Source: DASZRZ01 sp963732925
Lineage (GTDB): Bacteria; Acidobacteriota; Terriglobia; Terriglobales; Acidobacteriaceae
DNA length: 64,000 bases
NCBI GenBank assembly: GCA_963732925.1
Contig: CAVTBJ010000006.1
Span: forward strand, 1 to 64,000
Direction of reading: 5' to 3'
The translations under genes were made by a program, and so were the position numbers. The first letter of the stretch is position 1; every line of letters begins with the position of its first letter. Positions 56,732-64,000 of this stretch are shown in pieces. Under the pieces are notes generated by a model, which was given only the letters and a program-made list of their open reading frames with translations, did not search any database and had not been told where the DNA came from.

Positions 56732-57052
56732 TTAGTCGATTTCGATTTTTTCCAGATGCTCCCGCACGCGTTCGACCGTGCACAGGTGCCCAAGACGCTC
56801 CCAGAGCCGGAAAACTTCCGGATCCTCCTGTGCCTCCCGGCGCGCCTCCTCCGACGCCCAGAAACGAACCCCAATCCAGCTGCCATCCTGCACATCGAGC
56901 AGCAGGAGGTCGCGGCCATACTTCTTGCGCCGGATCACCTCGTAGAGCGATCGGAGTGTGCTCAGACACTCCTCTTCCATCCCACTCAGAGGCCGGAACG
57001 TGATAATTGCGAGAATCCCATGACGCGGAAGCGAAAGGTCGTTCGGAATCAT
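56732..57052 (-). CDS. Antibiotic biosynthesis monooxygenase-fold (ABM) protein
   Basis: 106-residue dimeric alpha+beta barrel type: HGILAIITFRPLSGMEEECL, LLLLDVQDGSWIGVRFWASE, then DPEVFRLWERLGHLCTVERV. Its ATG overlaps the pyk stop in ATGA, so it is cotranscribed with pyruvate kinase. ABM-fold proteins include haem oxygenases, quinol monooxygenases and non-catalytic sensors; key catalytic residues cannot be assigned. Confidence 0.7.
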   Translation of the reverse strand: MIPNDLSLPRHGILAIITFRPLSGMEEECLSTLRSLYEVIRRKKYGRDLLLLDVQDGSWIGVRFWASEEARREAQEDPEVFRLWERLGHLCTVERVREHLEKIEID

Positions 57053-58614
57053 TCCCTGTTCCCTGGTTCGGTCGATTTCTGCAAAGGTTCGGTCTTTTTC
57101 CGCAAATCGTTGGCCGCTGAATCGGCGCCATCCGCCTCACCTACCACGTGAAGGCGCATAAGGTTGGTGGATCCGGCGCCTCCCCAGGTGGTTCCGGAGA
57201 TCACTCCGATCACATCTCCCCGGGAAACGGCGCCGCTACGCAGCAGCTCTTGCTCGGCATTGCGCACCATCTCTTCGGCATTGTGGACGTGGGCGCAAAG
57301 GATCGGATGCACACCCCAATAAAGATTCATCCGGTTGGCCACCGCCTCCAGGAATGCGAAGCCAAAGATGGGAGTTCCCGGGCGGTATTTCGATACTACC
57401 CGCGCCGTGGTGCCGGTTTCCGTGTACACGCAGATGGCGTGCATCTTCAAATCGTAAGCAATACTGGCCACGGATTCGCAAATGGCTTCGGAGATCGTCA
57501 GCGTCCGCCGCTCGCGGCGGCGCACGATACTGTGCACTCGCATCAGGGCTTCTGCTTCAGCGCTGATGCGGGCCATCATATCCACCGCCTCGCGCGGATA
57601 TTTTCCTGTCGCGGTCTCGGCCGAAAGCATCACGGCGTCGGCGCCATCAAGAATCGCATTGGCGACGTCGCTGGCCTCGGCGCGCGTCGGACGCGGATTC
57701 TCAACCATGGACTCCAGCATCTGAGTGGCGATAATCACCGGCTTGCGCCAATCGGAGGCGCGCCGGACCACATGCTTTTGAATAATGGGAACCTTCTCCG
57801 GAGGCATTTCCACGCCCAGGTCGCCCCGGGCAACCATGACTCCGTCCGCAGCCTCCAGAATTTCTTCCAGGTTGTCGATGGCCTGGGGCTTTTCCAGCTT
57901 GGCGATGAGCGGAATGTCGGAATTCGCCTGGGCGATGAGGCGCTTGGCTTCCTTGATGTCGGAGGCGCTACGCACGAACGAGAGCGCCACGACATCCACC
58001 TGGTAGCGAATTCCAAAATCCAGGTCGTCGCGATCTTTTTCAGTCAGGGCGGGGACGCTCAGCGCGGCACCGGGGATGTTGATGCCCTGGTGTTCCCCCA
58101 GCAAGCCTCCGTTCATGACTTCGCACTCCACGTCTTCGCCGTGGATTGCGGTAACGCGCAACTCGATCAGGCCGTCGGAGAGCAGGACGCGGGCGCCAGG
58201 CGCGACGTCATGAGCCAGATTGGGGAAAGTGGTGGAGATCAGCTCCGGCGTTCCCAGAAGATCGCCAGGGGTGATGACCAGCGGGGAACCAGCCGTCAGA
58301 ACGATGGGACGGCGGTCACGCAGGAGGCCGGTGCGAATCTTCGGTCCTTGCAGGTCCTGCAGCACACAAATGGAGCGTCCTTCGCCGTGCGCGACCTTGC
58401 GCACCAGGGCGATGGTTGCGGCGTGATCTTCGTGCGTACCGTGGGAAAAGTTCAGTCGCGCAACATCCATTCCCGTTCGGATCAGGTCGCGAATCATGGT
58501 TTCGGAACTGCTCGCCGGACCGAGCGTGCAGACGATCTTGGCGCGCCGGGCGCTGCGGTCTTTCAGGCGGGAGAGCAGGTCCCTGGACTTGGCTTTGGGT
58601 TCGGTAATGGCCAT
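57049..58614 (-). CDS. pyk: Pyruvate kinase
   Basis: Last step of glycolysis, phosphoenolpyruvate plus ADP to pyruvate plus ATP. ATG 58614. Motifs: KIVCTLGPASSSETMIRDLI, MDVARLNFSHGTHEDH, LQDLQGPKIRTGLLRD, LIAKLEKPQAIDNLEEILEA with the catalytic Lys, VMVARGDLGVEMPPEKVPII and DGADAVMLSAETATGKYPRE. The regulatory C domain follows (VVSKYRPGTPIFGF). 521 residues, with a 20-residue N-terminal and a polar C-terminal extension. Intact. Confidence 0.95.
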   Translation of the reverse strand: MAITEPKAKSRDLLSRLKDRSARRAKIVCTLGPASSSETMIRDLIRTGMDVARLNFSHGTHEDHAATIALVRKVAHGEGRSICVLQDLQGPKIRTGLLRDRRPIVLTAGSPLVITPGDLLGTPELISTTFPNLAHDVAPGARVLLSDGLIELRVTAIHGEDVECEVMNGGLLGEHQGINIPGAALSVPALTEKDRDDLDFGIRYQVDVVALSFVRSASDIKEAKRLIAQANSDIPLIAKLEKPQAIDNLEEILEAADGVMVARGDLGVEMPPEKVPIIQKHVVRRASDWRKPVIIATQMLESMVENPRPTRAEASDVANAILDGADAVMLSAETATGKYPREAVDMMARISAEAEALMRVHSIVRRRERRTLTISEAICESVASIAYDLKMHAICVYTETGTTARVVSKYRPGTPIFGFAFLEAVANRMNLYWGVHPILCAHVHNAEEMVRNAEQELLRSGAVSRGDVIGVISGTTWGGAGSTNLMRLHVVGEADGADSAANDLRKKTEPLQKSTEPGNRE

Positions 58615-58712
58615 GTAGAGGAAGTTCGCAGTCTTGCCCGCGGAATTTGCGCCGGCCGGAGCGGCGATTGCTCCTTAATTGCACCCCAACAACGCAAGGA
58701 ACACGGGGAATG

Positions 58713-59603
58713 TCAGTCGGCAACCCGCTCCAGTTTTTCGAGGTCAAGTTCTCCGACCTCGCTGCGGGTCACAGGGCGGGGATACAGCAAAGCATTGAAC
58801 TCCGCTCCCATCAGCACGACTAAGGAGAGTATAAACATCCAGACCAGCAGAACGACGGCCGTGGCCAGCGAGCCGTAAAAGATGCTGTATTCCGCGTAGC
58901 GGCTCACGTACCAGGCAAACCCAAGGGTCACGGGGAACCAGATGCCGGTGGCGAGTGCGGCCCCGGGCAGGACGGTGTGCCAGCGAAGCGTCCGGGGGAC
59001 AGCGTTGTGGTAGATGAGCTGCATGACCGAAACCCCGGTCAGGATGGCGATGGTCCAGCGGGCAACCGCCCAGCCAATCAGTACCCAGGGCTGCATATGC
59101 TTCCCCAGGGCGATCACGGTGCGGGTCTCGATACGCTCGCCAAAAGCCACCAGGGCGGTGGCAAAGGCCAGTGGAATGCCAGCCATGATCACCAGGCCGA
59201 AGGCAACCAGGCGCTCCTTCAGCAATCCCCAGGTCTTGGGCATGTCATAGGCCTTGCGGAAACCCTCCATCCAGGAGACCAGCACGCCAGAGGCAAACCA
59301 CAGGGTGAGAAGCGAGCCCAGAAACATGATTCCGAAGGGACGCTGCCGGGCCGAGGCAAAATAGGTTTGCACAATCTGGGCCACGCCACGGGGCAGAATG
59401 CTGCCGATGGCTCCACTGATGGCGACCACAGCCCCTCTGGTCCTGGAGAAGGAGGCGAGGAGCGAAGCCACTACCAGGAGAGCCGGAAACAACGTCAGGA
59501 TAGAGGAATACGCCCCTGCCTTGGACAAGGTCAGGCAGTCATGCCGGAAAGCGCGCCAGAGCGCGGTCCGCACGTTTCTCAGAAATCGCAGAACCCAGGA
59601 CAT
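58713..59603 (-). CDS. YihY/BrkB-family inner-membrane protein
   Basis: ATG 59603 starts MSWVLRFLRNVRTALWRAFR. The family signature LSKAGAYSSILTLFPALLVV is followed by five further hydrophobic segments (IMFLGSLLTLWFASGVLVSW, AGIPLAFATALVAFGERIET, YGSLATAVVLLVWMFILSLV). The end is cytoplasmic. About 296 residues, intact. Often annotated RNase BN or virulence factor BrkB in older records; true function unknown. Confidence 0.85.
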   Translation of the reverse strand: MSWVLRFLRNVRTALWRAFRHDCLTLSKAGAYSSILTLFPALLVVASLLASFSRTRGAVVAISGAIGSILPRGVAQIVQTYFASARQRPFGIMFLGSLLTLWFASGVLVSWMEGFRKAYDMPKTWGLLKERLVAFGLVIMAGIPLAFATALVAFGERIETRTVIALGKHMQPWVLIGWAVARWTIAILTGVSVMQLIYHNAVPRTLRWHTVLPGAALATGIWFPVTLGFAWYVSRYAEYSIFYGSLATAVVLLVWMFILSLVVLMGAEFNALLYPRPVTRSEVGELDLEKLERVAD

Positions 59604-60487
59604 AGCAGCTCTACACTGACCACCCAGAGCCTTCTCCGGGGTCCCCGGCATGCGCCTGTGTTGTGGCTGGCGTGCTGGGGCAGCATCCAAGGCCTGTTCA
59701 CCGGCAGAATCCCCCGGAGGGCAGCTTGCGCTGCGAAGGGGTAAAGTCTGAGGGAATGAGAACCGGCGCGCAGTAGCTTAATCCCTGATTCTCCCCAACG
59801 CAATCCCACAGAGCAAACAGGTTCTCCTTAAGGTTAACAGCTTAAACAGATGTCGACGGCAGCGGGCTGGCTGCCTTGGCAGTTCTCGGATGTGAGCTCT
59901 CAGACGTCCGCTTTCGTTCCGGATGGGGGTGGTGCCCCCTCCCCCTCCCTGCACCGAATCTTTGGAATCAATAGCTTGGCGGGATTGGGCTGCAAGGTAT
60001 TGAATTCAGGTAAGTTGCGGGATAATTTTGAAAACAAAGTAGTTGGTTTCCAAGCTCAAGTGCAAGCAGTTTTGCAGAGTGCACACGGCCTCTCTATCCA
60101 GTATGACACGTTGAAGGGAGACAGTGTGACAGGCGCGCGAGTAATTAATGCGGAGCAGGATCAATGACTTGCGAGGGAATGGGGAGAAGAGGCTATTGAC
60201 AGCTCTGGCGGAGTTGAGGGAGGTTGCTGGTCGTAAGTAGGCAGACAAACAACTGTTCGGCAGGCTCATTTTCATTTCGGTCATCGAAAAGAAAGAAAGA
60301 TCTGATTGAGCGGCTCCCTCGGGTGATGTCGAATCGCAGGATGCGAGAGCTCGCTGCCGTTGTCAATCGAGCGATTGACCCGGACGTATGAAGGGCAATA
60401 GGCGGATCCAACACCCCCACTCAAGCCAAAACCGGGCAGATGCAGGACACTGGCGGAACTCCGGAAGGCACTCTGAAAAAATACAGT
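59604..60487. other. Gene-poor spacer between BrkB-like gene and rpoC
   Basis: About 880 bases with no supported gene. Open frames on both strands (for example 59850-60167) lack ribosome sites and protein-like composition. No repeat or RNA gene was recognised. It may hold relics or unseen regulatory DNA. Confidence 0.4.
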
Positions 60488-60516
60488 CAAAAAAAGGCCG
60501 GCCCTTGCGGGCCGGC
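60488..60516 (-). terminator. Rho-independent terminator of rpoC
   Basis: On the minus strand GCCGGCCC-GCAA-GGGCCGGC followed by a run of seven T, about 55 bases after the rpoC stop. Confidence 0.9.
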
Positions 60517-60571
60517 GGCTGAATGCTTATGGCTGACTGCTGGCGGCTTCCCTTACTCGGCTGCCCGTTCT

Positions 60572-64000
<3,429 letters not shown>

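Noticed and set aside
57148..58878. 576-codon open frame on the plus strand
   Set aside because: Antisense to intact pyk and shows no domain pattern.
59850..60167. 105-codon ORF in the rpoC-BrkB spacer
   Set aside because: No ribosome site, low protein-like character, stop-poor by chance.

Overview
The window looks like chromosomal DNA from an Acidobacteriota bacterium, probably class Terriglobia. This is inferred from the protein style and gene neighbourhoods: a zinc-ribbon/sigma-like pair, a HipA-like kinase with a DUF3037 partner, dispersed repeats of the type whose reverse complement reads HPERS, a lysine-rich histone-like protein, and an lpx cluster with a Gfo/Idh oxidoreductase. GC content is high, roughly the upper fifties percent by eye. 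No tRNA, rRNA or CRISPR array was found.

Layout. 1-6.4 kb is housekeeping: sppA (cut by the window edge), dinB, hemB, a remnant of the 3' end of lpdA, lipB and a two-lipoyl-domain 2-oxoacid dehydrogenase E2. 6.5-9.2 kb is a regulatory block: a small protein, an S24/CI-like repressor facing a small divergent gene, and a translationally coupled zinc-ribbon/sigma-region-4 pair. 9,120-11,875 is an IS1595-family insertion with 8-bp target duplications, a frame-broken transposase and an unusual passenger gene; it cut the 3' end of the sigma-like gene, whose original reading can be rebuilt exactly. 12.0-13.2 kb holds a decayed small gene and a dual-specificity phosphatase. 13.2-31.8 kb is a compact phage-like cluster: a surface protein, a secreted apiosidase-like glycosidase, terminase, HipA-like kinase and DUF3037, portal, protease, scaffold, capsid, connector, tail proteins, holin and endolysin. 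No integrase, replication gene or tape measure is visible, and many of its genes are broken.

31.8-50.8 kb and on to 64 kb is again chromosomal. It holds an acidic/basic histone-like protein, a LysM lytic transglycosylase, a phospholipase C-like lipoprotein, a greA/CDP-alcohol phosphotransferase operon, CarD, an AI-2E-type permease facing ruvX, mltG, a DUF4292 lipoprotein, a dienelactone-hydrolase-like enzyme and a TonB-like protein. A lipid A block follows (fabZ, lpxA, lpxI, Gfo/Idh oxidoreductase), then an M20 carboxypeptidase, tatA, maf, treZ, sodC, lepA, pyk with a small monooxygenase-fold gene, a BrkB/YihY membrane protein and most of rpoC.

Reading quality matters here. Single-base frame shifts interrupt conserved and even essential genes (sppA, hemB, lpxI, Gfo/Idh, TonB-like, DUF4292), which points to indel errors in the sequence. 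The phage cluster has far more shifts plus true in-frame stops in the HipA-like kinase, so real decay is probably added there. The 48-64 kb part reads cleanly.
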